Source of the DNA: Leptoclinus maculatus
Taxonomy: Eukaryota > Chordata > Actinopteri > Perciformes > Stichaeidae
DNA length: 64,000 nt
Direction of reading: 5' to 3'
NCBI GenBank assembly: GCA_032191485.1
Contig: JAVDOI010000010.1
Coordinates: forward strand, 23,966,055 to 24,030,054
The notes under the pieces are model-generated. The model saw nothing but the letters and a program-made list of their open reading frames with translations, ran no database searches and was not told where the DNA came from. The position numbers and the translations under genes were made by a program. This document shows positions 51,801-59,297 of this stretch, piece by piece (position 1 is the stretch's first letter; each line of letters starts with the position of its first letter).

Positions 51801-54595
51801 ATATCTTAACAACTAGATCCCCAGAGAATAATTCCTAAAAACTGGTGAACTTTTCGTCTTGCGCCACCATGAGGTTGATACACCATGAGGTTGATACACC
51901 ATGAGGTTGACACTTCATGAGGTTGATACACCATGAGGTTGATACACCATGAGGTTGATACTTCATGAGGTTGATACACCATGAGGTTGATACACCATGA
52001 GGTTGATATACCATGAGGTTGATATACCATGAGGTTGATACACCATGAGGTTGATACACCATGAGGTTGATACTTCATGAGGTTGATACACCATGAGGTT
52101 GATACACCATGAGGTTGATACACCATGAGGTTGATATACCATGAGGTTGATACACCATGAGGTTGATACACCATGAGGTTGATACTTCATGAGGTTGATA
52201 CACCATGAGGTTGATACACCATGAGGTTGACACTTCATGAGGTTGATATACCATGAGGTTGATACACCATGAGGTTGATACTTCATGAGGTTGATATACC
52301 ATGAGGTTGATACACCATGAGGTTGATACACCATGAGGTTGATATACCATGAGGTTGATATACCATGAGGTTGATACACCATGAGGTTGATACACCATGA
52401 GGTTGATACTTCATGAGGTTGATACACCATGAGGTTGATACACCATGAGGTTGACACTTCATGAGGTTGATATACCATGAGGTTGATACACCATGAGGTT
52501 GATACTTCATGAGGTTGATATACCATGAGGTTGATACTTCATGAGGTTGATATACCATGAGGTTGATACTTCATGAGGTTGATACACCATGAGGTTGATA
52601 CACCATGAGGTTGATACTTCATGAGGTTGATATACCATGAGGTTGATACACCATGAGGTTGATACTTCATGAGGTTGATACACCATGAGGTTGATACTTC
52701 ATGAGGTTGACATACCATGAGGTTGATACTTCATGAGGTTGATATACCATGAGGTTGATACACCATGAGGTTGATACTTCATGAGGTTGATACACCATGA
52801 GGTTGATACTTCATGAGGTTGACATACCATGAGGTTGATACTTCATGAGGTTGATATACCATGAGGTTGATACTTCATGAGGTTGATACACCATGAGGTT
52901 GATACTTCATGAGGTTGATACTTCATGAGGTTGATACACCATGAGGTTGATACTTCATGAGGTTAATACACCATGAGGTTGATACACCATGAGGTTGATA
53001 CTTCATGAGGTTGATACACCATGAGGTTGATACTTCATGAGGTTAATACACCATGAGGTTGATACACCATGAGGTTGATACTTCATGAGGTTGATACACC
53101 ATGAGGTTGATACTTCATGAGGTTAATACACCATGAGGTTGATACACCATGAGGTTGATACTTCATGAGGTTGATACACCATGAGGTTGATACTTCATGA
53201 GGTTAATACACCATGAGGTTGATACTTCATGAGGTTGACATACCATGAGGTTGATACTTCATGAGGTTGATATACCATGAGGTTGATACTTCATGAGGTT
53301 GATACACCATGAGGTTGATACTTCATGAGGTTAATACACCATGAGGTTGATACACCATGAGGTACCATGAGGTTGATATAGTATGAGGTTGATGCACCAT
53401 GAGGTTGATACACCATGAGGTTGATATTTTGAGTCAAATGTCTGGACGATGACTGTTGGATGGGTTGTCATAGTTAGTCAGACATTCATGTTACTCTCTG
53501 AATACATTGTAATCACTTTGGTGATCCCCTGATCATGATATGAACGTAGAATCTGTCGGCAACGGGACAGTATCGACTAATCAGGTTTGAGCGGGCTTTG
53601 GTTGCAGGCAGGTGAACAAAAGGAGAGCTAAAGCATCTCAAAACCCAACAGGTATTGTCTGACGACGATTTCGCTTTTTATCAGCTTAAAAATAAACCGC
53701 TAACTGAGTGTAAACTGGAAAGTTGTGAGACAATCCAGTCCTATCCAGAGACTGTATGAGAAGTGGACGTAGTCGTGAGGTCACCCATTGGTTTGTGGAC
53801 TTTATGGAGCTTCGAGTTCTGCGATTTCGCCGTTGTCATCCAAAATTACGTCCGTTGTCATGTTGTTTTTTTTGCAACCAATAAACGGAAGTGACCATAT
53901 TTGGAATGCAGAGGAGTGACTTACAGGTGCCGTATACAGCTCTGGTAGTGGTAGCAACCTGTCATTCACAGTAGCCCCGCCCTAAAGCATCCCCTGCTTT
54001 ATGGTCTGTTTGACTCTAAATGGACCATAATGTACTAAATGAACATCATGCTGTATTGAAGAAGACTTGAAACTAGAGATTGAGACCATAAACTCATGTT
54101 TACAATGTTTACTGAGGTAATAAATCAAGAGAGAAGTAGAGTCATTTTCTCATAGACTTCTATACAACCAGAGGAGTCGCCCCCTGGTGGCCACTAGATA
54201 GAATGCAGGTTTTGAGACACTTCTGCATCGGCTTCGCTCGGCAGAACCGGAGATGCTGGCTCCATTCTCACGTTTCAAGTTGCCAATTGGAGTACAAAAA
54301 CAATGCATGAACAGACAGCTATCAATGGATTACTTTGGTACTGACAAAAACTTAAAAACGTGAATATTCTCAGGCATTATCTGCACTCGATCATGATGAA
54401 CCTGTTTTCGTAATATCTTGTTCCTACATGGTCATATATTGTTTTGACCAGATGAAACTACCATTTTTGTGGATACATGCTGTTCAATCTATGATATTTA
54501 GTTTTGATACAGTGACACTGACATCCCTTCGTGTCCCTTTGCAGAAACTGATGGATGAAGTACCGCTCGGTGACAAGGTGCCACGCAAGAAGTAA
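24605..54595 (+). CDS. rnf31: E3 ubiquitin-protein ligase RNF31 (HOIP), complete, 24 coding exons
   Basis: HOIP is the catalytic RBR subunit of LUBAC and assembles Met1-linked (linear) ubiquitin chains in the cytosol, feeding NF-kB signalling and restraining cell death. Exons: 24605-24802, 27134-27280, 30372-30527, 30836-30892, 31797-31995, 34678-34808, 34910-35088, 35878-36011, 36165-36337, 38626-38859, 38952-39137, 39211-39369, 39463-39648, 40677-40883, 40981-41154, 43973-44071, 44653-44742, 44977-45091, 47837-47949, 49053-49163, 49963-50011, 50915-51011, 51567-51732, 54545-54595. All phases join in frame, giving about 1136 residues (human 1072). Nearly every boundary is supported by AG/GT sites and by homology; the exon 6 donor and exon 7 acceptor are the least certain, and intron 10 uses a GC donor. 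All catalytic and zinc-binding residues expected of an active ligase are present, so the gene looks intact despite about 30 kb of repeat-filled introns. Confidence 0.96.
25057..26460. mobile_element. 1.4-kb DNA element with long terminal inverted repeats
   Basis: The left end GGCCACGTCCACATTACTGC...GTTTCCATTTTA...ATGTTTCACTACGTT...ACACTGAG is inverted at the right end, up to 26460. Inside, a second inverted pair (about 25926-26000 against 26200-26280, each with AATATCACGTGA and CAATC-rich text) makes a nested foldback. Small plus-strand frames at 25399-25800 are not recognisable as a transposase. I could not fix a target-site duplication, so the superfamily is open. It lies in rnf31 intron 1. 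Confidence 0.7.
27601..27719 (-). repeat. Dispersed repeat family A-like fragment, inverted
   Basis: GAAATGAAGCCAACGCTGGA is the inverse of the family A tail around the GGCTTCACT words. The fragment ends at CCCATAGAC, exactly where a hAT terminus begins, so the hAT inserted into it or truncated it. Assignment to family A is tentative. Confidence 0.45.
27720..28200 (+). mobile_element. hAT-type transposon fragment, left end
   Basis: It begins with CAGGGGTCACTAATAGGC, a typical hAT terminus, followed by GCGGTCCGGATCCGGACC. The same sequence occurs inverted at the right end of the copy ending at 42455, and internal text (GTGATGCAGCTCAG.CAATC...GCTGAGACGAGGAAAGAG) also appears near 58467. No right terminus was found, so it is 3' truncated. 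A 7-unit AGACCAGAG array lies inside. The short open frame at 27894-28196 is not assignable. Confidence 0.65.
28063..28122 (+). repeat. 9-bp AGACCAGAG tandem repeat
   Basis: About six to seven copies of a 9-mer lie inside the hAT fragment; in one frame they encode repeated Glu-Arg-Pro. The corresponding stretch near 58570 in the related element lacks the expansion. Confidence 0.9.
28660..29160. other. AT-rich intronic segment, suspected dispersed repeat
   Basis: The block in rnf31 intron 2 includes GGTTGCGCCCATTCAAAATT and CAACGGTGCCCCATTCATAA, wording I associate with a widespread fish repeat, but no second copy exists in the window. The 141-residue minus-strand frame across it shows no domain. 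Confidence 0.3.
29497..29790 (+). repeat. Dispersed repeat family A, copy 2 (core only)
   Basis: It matches copies 1 and 3 from TGTAGCCCCGCCCTAAAG through CTGGTGGACACTAGAGAGAA with very few changes. The 5' part present in the other copies is missing. Confidence 0.8.
29960..30190 (-). repeat. Inverted family A-related fragment
   Basis: On the minus strand it begins CATAGACTGTATGAAATATGG, then ATGTAGTCTCCATGATGTCA, resembling the 5' part of copies 1 and 3 (ACTGTA..., GACGTAGT, CCCATTGG). It faces copy 2 head-on, giving a loose inverted arrangement in rnf31 intron 2. Confidence 0.45.
30528..30555 (+). repeat. (GT)14 tract forming the rnf31 exon 3 donor
   Basis: The exon 3 end AAG is followed immediately by GTGTGTGT, so the first GT of the microsatellite is the splice donor. 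Confidence 0.92.
31797..34808 (+). CDS. rnf31: rnf31 coding exons 5-6: low-complexity linker
   Basis: Exon 5 (31797-31995) and exon 6 (34678-34808) encode a Ser/Thr/His-rich, presumably disordered linker between PUB and the zinc fingers. Exon 5 ends with one base of a codon and exon 6 supplies two. The exon 6 end is uncertain: GT at 34809 (GTAGAT) keeps the frame only if exon 7 starts at 34910 (after CAGAG), leaving a 101-bp intron. Sequence conservation is low here, as expected for this part of HOIP. Confidence 0.65.
32185..33857 (-). mobile_element. 5'-truncated L2-like LINE with reverse-transcriptase remnants
   Basis: Minus-strand frames contain non-LTR RT motifs in order: LTDDFANFFNKK-type text near 33.84 kb, VKNFRPVSLLPFLSKTLE, LLDLSAAFDTVNH, PQGSVLGPLLFSLY and YADDTQLVLSFP. 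The C-terminal RSRLFPVLVPQWWNELP follows. The frame is interrupted near 33.2 kb and again near 32.65 kb, so it is a dead copy. The 3' end carries the fish tail CAGACGCTTTTATCCAAAGC (+ strand) and ends in tandem TGTAA units (minus strand), as L2-clade elements do. The endonuclease part is missing. It lies in rnf31 intron 5, antisense to the gene. Confidence 0.88.
33858..34677. other. Remainder of rnf31 intron 5, no gene seen
   Basis: Between the LINE and exon 6 the sequence shows no protein-like frame. The 81-codon frame at 34126-34371 has no domain or splice support. A GC-richer patch around 34100-34340 may be another repeat, unassigned. Confidence 0.4.
34910..38859 (+). CDS. rnf31: rnf31 coding exons 7-10: B-box-like finger and three NZF-type fingers
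   Basis: Exon 7 encodes the cysteine/histidine finger CTICGIFRISAHCLTCLQGL plus the following CSECDRLYH, matching the HOIP B-box-like ZnF. Exon 8 carries NZF1 (WHCPHCTKVN...CEECERPR), exon 9 NZF2 (WQCKSCTMVN...CKVCERPR), and exon 10 a third finger (WVCQFCTYLN...CEMCDLARP). In HOIP the NZFs bind ubiquitin and NEMO. All three keep the paired cysteines and the W and N positions. Exon 10 then runs into the start of the UBA region (WRQRLMKEEGLKLIQLIR) and ends at a GC donor (38860-38861). Confidence 0.93.
36131..36155 (+). repeat. (GT)12 tract beside the rnf31 exon 9 acceptor
   Basis: The GT run is followed only by TCTTCTCAG and then exon 9 at 36165, leaving just about seven pyrimidines between repeat and AG. 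Confidence 0.9.
37081..37198 (+). repeat. Dispersed repeat family B, copy 2
   Basis: It contains GTTAGCATGCGAACAC, AAGATGGT, GTAAACATTACA and CATTGTGAGCCAGTTAGCAT, shared in wording with the copies near 24.4 and 50.7 kb. It passes directly into the 22-bp tandem array. Confidence 0.6.
37203..37334 (+). repeat. 22-bp tandem repeat, six exact copies
   Basis: The unit CACAGCTGCACAGAGCTGCTAG is repeated six times without a mismatch (132 bases). The unit resembles the tail of family B, so the array probably grew from the element's end. Perfect identity points to recent expansion. It lies in rnf31 intron 9. Confidence 0.95.
37726..37905 (-). mobile_element. Inverted 3' part of the tRNA-derived SINE
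   Basis: GGTAAATGGACTTGCATTTA, CTTTCTAGTCTTCTGA, CACCCATTCA, CACTGATGGCAG and GGTGCCACCTG are the reverse complement of the tail of the SINE at 57452-57751. The tRNA-like head is absent, so it is 5' truncated. Confidence 0.8.
37950..38620 (+). repeat. 10-bp CT-rich minisatellite running into the rnf31 exon 10 acceptor
   Basis: The array is built of TCTCTCTGCC units with TCTCTCTGTG, TCTCTGCATC and TCCCTGTC variants. It ends as CTGCGTCTCCCTGCCCAG, whose AG is the exon 10 acceptor (38624-38625). The long frames through it on both strands are repeat artefacts, including the 358-residue plus frame that happens to run on into the true exon 10 frame. Confidence 0.95.
38860..38951 (+). other. rnf31: GC-AG intron 10 of rnf31 (92 bp)
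   Basis: The exon 10 sequence ...CTGATCAGA is followed by GCAAGT. Reading phase requires exon 10 to end at 38859 and exon 11 to start at 38952 after TTAG. GCAAGT after AGA is the known GC-type donor consensus. No usable GT nearby preserves the frame. Confidence 0.85.
38952..39648 (+). CDS. rnf31: rnf31 coding exons 11-13: UBA region
   Basis: Exons 38952-39137, 39211-39369 and 39463-39648 are phase 0 throughout and separated by very short introns (73 and 93 bp). They encode the helical UBA region (EEVYTSRTV...LPCKWLKTELPLLLDLI, AKQAWLTAGGDTERAASQAL, VKELCALGFSHEARCHEVL). In HOIP this region binds the UBL domains of HOIL-1L and SHARPIN, which relieves autoinhibition of the RBR module. Presence of the whole region predicts normal LUBAC assembly. 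Confidence 0.92.
39830..40010 (+). repeat. Common vertebrate dispersed repeat fragment
   Basis: GCATGTCTTTGGACTGTGGG followed by AGGAAGCCGGAGAACCCGGA and GGGAGAACGTGCAAACT is a phrase found very often in fish genomes. I recognise it as repetitive but cannot assign the class. It lies in rnf31 intron 13. Confidence 0.65.
40677..45091 (+). CDS. rnf31: rnf31 coding exons 14-18: RING1 and IBR
   Basis: Exon 14 (40677-40883) ends in the first RING1 cysteines (ECPICLSIFPHSK). Exon 15 (40981-41154) holds the rest (SCQCSVCCGCFQQHF...MVCPVC), then YFSTLDIQ. Exons 16-18 (43973-44071, 44653-44742, 44977-45091) carry the IBR zinc ligands (WCCHCSYGFIY, TCFQCRNSFCAQC, LSCEQY) and the helix leading to RING2 (NDPEYQRQGLAGYLRDNGI). 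RING1 recruits the ubiquitin-charged E2, and the IBR supports transfer. The joins are in phase, and exon 18 ends with one codon base. Confidence 0.95.
41720..42455 (-). mobile_element. hAT element, inverted, split by a solo LTR
   Basis: The right boundary GCCTATTAGTGACCCCTG (ends 42455) mirrors the left boundary of the element at 27720. The internal GGTCCGGATCCGGACCGCG, CGCTCCGTCAAAATGTAATA and TTTGATTGGCTGAGC also match it in inverse. The element is interrupted by the LTR at 41750-42230. Its continuation beyond about 41720 is degraded. It lies in rnf31 intron 15. Confidence 0.7.
41750..42230 (-). mobile_element. Solo LTR (481 bp) with 6-bp target-site duplication GAATAC
   Basis: On the minus strand the block begins TGTGATGGAGAATG and ends CTTGTTTCA (TG...CA). 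An AATAAA lies at 41792-41797 about 40 bases before the end, and a TTAAAAGC-like TATA region lies upstream. Both sides are flanked by GAATAC (41744-41749 and 42231-42236). No internal genes remain, which is the outcome of recombination between two LTRs. It interrupts the hAT copy. Confidence 0.8.
42484..43410 (+). repeat. 43-bp minisatellite with higher-order units
   Basis: About 21 copies of a 43-mer containing ATAACTATGTTAGTACGTAA and CCATGTGGGTATTTAAC lie in rnf31 intron 15. Variation is confined mostly to the words GTGGGTATTT, GTGAGTATTT, GTGGGTATAT and GTGCGTATTT. These occur in fixed orders, giving 172-bp (four-unit) higher-order repeats. Confidence 0.93.
43411..43972. other. Rest of rnf31 intron 15
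   Basis: Diverged TACGTAACCACGT-like words continue to about 43720 as an old edge of the minisatellite. After that, ordinary intron sequence leads to the TTCTTCAG acceptor of exon 16. Confidence 0.5.
45172..45266 (+). repeat. Purine-rich GGAGGAGGGAGGAGAGA array
   Basis: About 95 bases consist only of A and G, built of GGAGGAGGGA/GGAGAGA words. It is in the same intron (18) as the huge pyrimidine minisatellite and of opposite strand composition. Confidence 0.9.
45961..47832 (+). repeat. 1.87-kb 8-bp pyrimidine minisatellite CTCCAC(C/T)C next to the rnf31 exon 19 acceptor
   Basis: About 230 tandem octamers, CTCCACCC or CTCCACTC with CTCCGCTC, CTCTGCTC, CTACACCC and CTCCTCCC variants, form an almost pure pyrimidine coding strand. 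The array stops at TCCCTTCAG, the exon 19 acceptor (47835-47836). Because 8 is not a multiple of 3 and no stop codon is made, all plus and minus frames stay open (up to 692 codons); these are not genes. Confidence 0.97.
47837..49163 (+). CDS. rnf31: rnf31 coding exons 19-20: catalytic RING2
   Basis: Exon 19 (47837-47949) encodes CPNCRFQYALSKGGCMHF and the following zinc ligands (CCSQCRYQFCSGC). The cysteine of GGCMHF (about residue 957) corresponds to the active-site cysteine (Cys885 in human HOIP) that forms the ubiquitin thioester. Exon 20 (49053-49163) continues with TCAVDEC, then HHPRDCLFYLRDW, the start of the LDD. Exon 19 begins right after an 8-bp pyrimidine minisatellite of almost 1.9 kb. 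Exon 20 is followed by an AC run at its donor. Confidence 0.96.
47950..49052. other. rnf31 intron 19, no gene seen
   Basis: The intron is AT-rich with a short C-run near 48357-48370 and no protein-like frame. Confidence 0.5.
49166..49181 (+). repeat. (AC)8 tract at the rnf31 exon 20 donor
   Basis: The donor reads CAG|GTACACACAC, so the AC run begins two bases into the intron. Confidence 0.88.
49963..54595 (+). CDS. rnf31: rnf31 coding exons 21-24: LDD and C-terminus
   Basis: Exons 49963-50011, 50915-51011, 51567-51732 and 54545-54595 encode the linear-chain-determining domain. Conserved stretches are GVIEQKDEGG, HYREYLVSLINSHSIDPAPL and LLQKLMDEVPLGDKVPRKK, ending at TAA (54593-54595). The LDD positions the acceptor ubiquitin so that its Met1 amine attacks the thioester, giving linear specificity. 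The last intron (51733-54544) is filled by the 16-bp minisatellite and a family A repeat. Confidence 0.95.
50540..50740 (+). repeat. Dispersed repeat family B, copy 3
   Basis: TTTATGACCAAATACCTGCA, CCCATCAGCCTCAGCTGT and TTAGCATTCTAACATGCTAA repeat the wording of the copy at 24215-24500. It lies in rnf31 intron 21. Confidence 0.65.
51866..53428 (+). repeat. 16-bp minisatellite, about 98 copies, with an 80-bp higher-order unit
   Basis: The unit is ATGAGGTTGATACACC or ATGAGGTTGATACTTC (also TATACC and GACACTTC variants). A rarer GGTTAATAC variant recurs at 52961, 53041, 53121 and 53201, exactly 80 bases (five units) apart, then at 53329. It fills much of the last rnf31 intron. The minus-strand VYQPHGVSTSWCINLM-type frames are artefacts. 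Confidence 0.96.
53740..54245 (+). repeat. Dispersed repeat family A, copy 3
   Basis: Full-length relative of the copy at 3025-3540: the 5' segment with GTGGACGTAGT and CCCATTGGTTTGTGGACTTT, then the conserved core from GCCCCGCCCTAAAGCATC to CCCCCTGGTGGCCACTAGAT. Confidence 0.8.
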
Positions 54596-57450
54596 TGAAT
54601 CGCTTCCTGTTTCCCCACGTTGACCTTTCAATTGAGCTACAAGACACTGAAATGGCAACAGTTTCCTTTAAGATCTGGAACTGTAAATGTTAACTTGTTT
54701 TCCAATGATCTCTGAAGCTCTGAGTGCTTTTAATGAGTTTCATTTACACATTTGGTTTGAAAGCTGTTGGTTTTCACTGAGATGTTTAATATAAATCCAT
54801 CTGGTCGTCAACTGGCTCAGTTAACTGTTTACTGTTCCAGCTTTGAGCACATTCACATTAATGAATCACGTCAGTTCAACATCAACAGATAATTTTATAT
54901 AGGACAAGATGAAACCCCAGGAATTATGCAGCTGAAATTAATAATAAAAAAAAACAGTTAACATTAAAATAAGCAGCTAAAGGTAGAGATGAAAAATCTT
55001 AGTTTTTACTCAATTATTCAACATCAATTTATCAGTGTTGCATTTTTAGTTTACTGGGAGCTAAGAAGAAATGATTTACAATCAGTATCCAACAACAGTT
55101 GTTCTCTTCCGTGTTTTAAACCCAGAGTGCACAGCATTCCTTCATCATGGACGTATAAATGTCTCTGTTGCTCTTTATTTCTCGTCACTTTATTGTAAAC
55201 TCAGCACCTTTGTCAGGATTTTTTCTTTCTTATGGTGGAGAAGTCATGAACCGTCCTACTCTAGTACTTGTTGCTTTTGTTGGCTGGGTGGTTTAGGTCA
55301 AAGATGCTCTATAACAAAGATGAACGTGAACAAAGTGTTCACGTTCACTTCTCCCATTGGAGTTAATGGAATCAGGCGGGGGGGGGGGGGCAGTGACACA
55401 GAGGCAGAAGGCTGCCCCCCAGTGGGCCGTCTTCTCTTCTCTGTCAGGTTAAGTTTAGGCACGAGGAGTGAGATCGGTCAGGGTTAGTGTGAGGGTCATG
55501 CCTTCGCACTCCTGCATCCTGTCGACATGGACGGCGATATGACCGATCGGTAGTCAGGCTGTTGGCACATTTTCATCTGATCCTCTGAACTGAATCCTAA
55601 CTGGAGCGTTTAGCCATGCAGCATAAGGTTACCGTGGCGATCTCCCCCAATTAAAAGTGAACCAGCTTTGTGGTGCCAGAGAACCTGTGTTCAGCCCAAA
55701 GACAGCTCACTCACTCCATGATACAGGCTCCAGGTCTCCGATCACAAGCCTGTGTTCACTGCACGTTTTTTACATTTTTTTATTGTGTGTAAACTGAAAT
55801 GTATTTTTTTATTGTGCATGTTTAAACTTGACATGTGAGTATTGTATCGTAATCGGTTTGGATGATTTTGTCTTTGCATTAATTGTAATTGTGCGAGGCA
55901 GAGTTGCTAAGTTCTACTCCTGTGATTGGGTGCTGCAGTGGGCTCAGCGTGGGTGAATGTGAACGTGTTGAGCAGGTTTGTCACTTGCTGGAGATGTAAA
56001 AACGAATGACTTCAATAACTTGCTTTGTTTCAGGAGTTATTCTTTAGAATAGTTTTTGGAGTGGTAGAACTGAGAGGTGAGCCAGAAGTGTAAACCCCCG
56101 ACAGAGTGCATGTGGTGGTCTGTACTGTATTCTAAATAAATGCTCTTTCAGGCCAGATCACACATGGTTGACTCGTCATTGTTGATGATTTGTGATGGTG
56201 TGCTATGGGACTACATTTAATCAAAAGAGTCTTATTTAGTCAACCTCTGTCCATAAGGCAAGTGAACGATATAACAGGAACACCTACAACATGGTGGTCA
56301 AAAAGTCAAAATCTCTACATGTGTACTGTTTATGGCTTTCTTTTATTCACTCAGGTTGTGTACAAGGCAGCAAGGAAATGGACCCACATGCAGAGAACCA
56401 GACAGGAACAGTTCAGTGATGTTAGTGGTGAAATGATGATACAAAAGCTTACAGGCAAAGGCAGCAAGTCCAAGCAGAAGTAGCCGAGAACCCACAGGTT
56501 CACACAACATCACGGATGCTCCTCAGTTGGTCTGTTAAGCTCGTAGGGTTCCGGAGGTTCAGAATCAGGGGAATCCAGGCTGGGGACTAAGAGAGACAGG
56601 AGGTGGCCTAACCGGCCTGGGATGGGTTATGGTACCTCAAATATAACCCTCATATGTTAAATCAAGTCATTTCCAGACATTAATAACCTTTCAGTGACAC
56701 CGTAGGAGCCGTAATCACTTCGTCACATGTTTAATACTTCATACATGTAGGCTGAGGTAACGGGCTGTGTCATTTCTTTCACTTCCTCTCATCAGTAAAT
56801 CAATCCGAATGTACACTAGCCTTTCAGATTAGATTCAATACTATACGTAGGTTACAATTATCAACACAAGAACACAAACGTTCAGGCTCCCTCATGTGGC
56901 AAAGATATACATGTTATATAAAAGACTACGGAAGAAATTCTGCAAACTTAATAGCGACCCTAATAAAATCTCCTTTGACCCACCTGTGGGTCCCGACCCA
57001 GTGTTTGGGACTGGTTTTACACAGTCAGTGGGAACTTTGGAAGAGTCTTCAAATCTCTCCAAATCTTGGGTTTCTTTGTCATTTTATTCATGAACATAAT
57101 GTAATTCTCCACTTTACACCGTTATCTTCTTCTTTGATTTGTTTTTTGGAAGATTGCAAAGCCAACGTTAGGGTGCGAACAGGAACAGGATCTAGTTTAC
57201 ATTAGTCTGTAATTCACTTTCCAATGCTAACTACAAATATATCTAAATGTCTATAAAAGTATATTATTGTGTTGAAGGTTTAGACCGGTGCTTTTAACTG
57301 TTACACACTTGTAGATATGCGGCCACGTTGGATGAAGAAAAGGATGTTAAACAGACCGACTGAGAGAAAATCTTCTCTATGCTGAAGTCATAGTGTAGAA
57401 TGCTGTAAAATAAAAATAAAAAGACATAATATAGTATGTCATATAGTCTA
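54596..57450 (+). other. rnf31: rnf31 3' UTR and downstream DNA
   Basis: After the TAA the sequence is non-coding. A plausible poly(A) signal, CTAAATAAATG, sits at 56135-56140, with a weaker A-rich site near 54940, so the UTR may be about 0.4 or 1.6 kb. A run of 13 G lies at 55378-55390. The frames at 54989-55487, 56205-56483 and 56894-57205 show no domain or splice support. Confidence 0.55.
56135..56140 (+). terminator. rnf31: Candidate rnf31 polyadenylation signal AATAAA
   Basis: A canonical hexamer lies about 1.54 kb after the stop codon and is followed within 30 bases by a TTGACTCGTCATTGTTGATG-like U/G-rich stretch. Confidence 0.45.
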
Positions 57451-57451
57451 G

Positions 57452-57751
57452 TGTGGGCGACTGTGGCTCAGTGGTAGAGCAGGGTCGTCTTTCCATCAGA
57501 GGATCGGCGATCCCCGGCTCCACTAGTCCATGTCCATGTGTCCTTGGGCAAGACACTTCACCCAGAATTGCTCCCGCAGGCTGTTCCTGGTGTATGAATG
57601 ATTAGTCAGAGTCCTGATGGGCAGGTGGCACCTTGCCCCTGCCATCAGTGTATGAATGTGCGTGAATGGGTGAATGGTGACATGTAGTGTTGAAGCGCTT
57701 TAAGGGGTCGGAAGACTAGAAAAGAGATATACAAGTACAGTCCATTTACCT
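57452..57751 (+). mobile_element. tRNA-derived SINE
   Basis: The head has an A-box-like TGGCTCAGTGG (57464-57474) and a degenerate B-box region GGATCGGCGATCC (57501-57513). The body (GTGTCCTTGGGCAAGACACT, GTGTATGAATG, GGGCAGGTGGCACCTTG) and the tail (AGAAGACTAGAAAAG... AGTACAGTCCATTTACC) are typical of an abundant teleost SINE. It is about 300 bp and looks full length. It is not a functional tRNA gene: no cloverleaf can be completed. Confidence 0.85.
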
Positions 57752-57939
57752 TACTACATTATGTTCCATTATATTTACATAATTTGAATTGTCACCTGGT
57801 GCCTGAATTTAGTGTTTTCCTTATACAGAATTTGCAGCGTAAATGAATGCAGAAAACTTCCCCAGAATGACGGAAATTAATGATTTGACGCTCAAATACA
57901 AAAAAAAAAAATTCTCCCCTGCTTAATTTGTATCCCTAT

Positions 57940-58924
57940 CAGTGGTGGGCCGTCAGGGCCTTCAAGGCCTTCTCTGCTGGCCTAAACAGAATCACAAAGT
58001 TATATCTATTTTATAATTTATAAAAATATTTTCCCCATTATCTTATTTTCTCATTGCACAGCTCCTGTCTTCCTCAGTTGCTCTGCTTCCAGTGCAGCTT
58101 GTTTTAAGTAGAGCTTTTATCCAATCAGATTTCACCTCTGTGTCTCTAGGTAGAAGAGAGGCCCGAGGCCTGCAGACTCACAAGTGAATCCATGTGCAGT
58201 TTAAGTGAATGGGGACGATATTGTTGATTGTCATAGTGTTCAACCAATCAGATCTTTAGTTTGACATGTTGGGCGTATTCTTTGAGTGTCAGAGCCTGCT
58301 AGCCCCATACTAGCCGGCCTACAACTACGTCAGCATTAAGGTGCAGCTCAGTGTCCATGTGCAGCTCTGCCGCGAGGTGCAGAGTGTGCTGTGATTGGTC
58401 AGTGGGCGAGCACGTGACTATCATGAAACGAAACTTAACAGCAGAGGCTTAGTCGCGTTGTGAATCAAACGTGATGCAGCTCAGCCAATCAAATATGGGC
58501 ATTCTGACTCGAGTACCACACACCGTGACACAGGGGGCTGAGACGAGGAAAGAGATTGCAGAGCAGTACGTTTAATGTTTGGGTTGTGAAAGTAAAATCA
58601 TGAGACGGTCTCCTATAGAGATGAATGGGCCGCGGCTTGTCGTTAAGGGATGATGGTGGGTCCCACAGCCAGACCAGCTGAGAACCACTGTCCTACATGA
58701 GCACAGAAAACATTGTTTTCCTGAATTTAAGCTTCTTTTCCACATGCTCTAGCATTATTCAAACGTATTGTAAACCTCGTACGGAACGGTTTAATACGAG
58801 TACGTACATAGTTACAGCCTTAGAAACGAATAATAGCTGTGGCGCCATCATGTGGTTATAAGGTGGTATTTCAGCTGCATGACAGCAGTGAAGGCCTGGG
58901 TATGAAATGCACGGCCCGCCACTG
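57940..58924. mobile_element. 985-bp hAT-like non-autonomous element
   Basis: The left end CAGTGGTGGGCCGT (57940) and the right end ACGGCCCGCCACTG (to 58924) are inverted repeats with one mismatch. The inner GGGCCTTCAAGGCCTTC is matched by GAAGGCCTGGG at the right. The 8 bases outside each end (ATCCCTAT and GTTGAAAC) do not match, so the target duplication is lost. Internal text near 58467-58560 is related to the hAT fragment at 27894, and a GAGAACCACTG terminus at about 58680-58690 suggests a second, nested hAT end. Confidence 0.75.
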
Positions 58925-59274
58925 GTTGAAACCAAAAACCTATAAATGTTGAAACCAAACCTACACGCACGACAACTAAAGAATATTAAAGAGCAGAAAA
59001 ACAAAAGTTAAAATTAAAGAGATTTATATCCAACTCGTATACTTGTAAACATAAAGGTTCTCAAAATGTGGGGGAGGGCGGGACAAAGTGGTCGTGCCAA
59101 ACAAATAGAGATCAATGGAACAAAGTGAGGTCTGGCTAACTCCTACCTCTGAGAACAAAACACTAACAGGAAGACTTAACTCTCTTCTACTAAATGAATA
59201 CAGGGTGTTACAGATTTATAATCCCAGGGTCTCTGGACTAAAGGGAACTACGTTCTGAGACGAGGAGCGATTTA

Positions 59275-59297
59275 GTGATGATGATGATGATGATGGT
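59275..59297 (+). repeat. (GAT)n microsatellite
   Basis: About seven GAT units in intergenic DNA. Confidence 0.9.

Noticed and set aside
51806..52558. Minus-strand frames with a VYQPHGVSTSWCINLM-type repeat
   Set aside because: Artefact of a stop-free 16-bp unit (48 bases make 16 codons). No start context, splice sites or non-repeat flanks.
42484..53428. CRISPR-like arrays of direct repeats
   Set aside because: Repeats are contiguous without unique spacers and lie in introns of a vertebrate gene; they are minisatellites.
57452..57530. tRNA gene
   Set aside because: A-box-like and B-box-like words are present, but no complete cloverleaf forms, and the body and tail identify a SINE.
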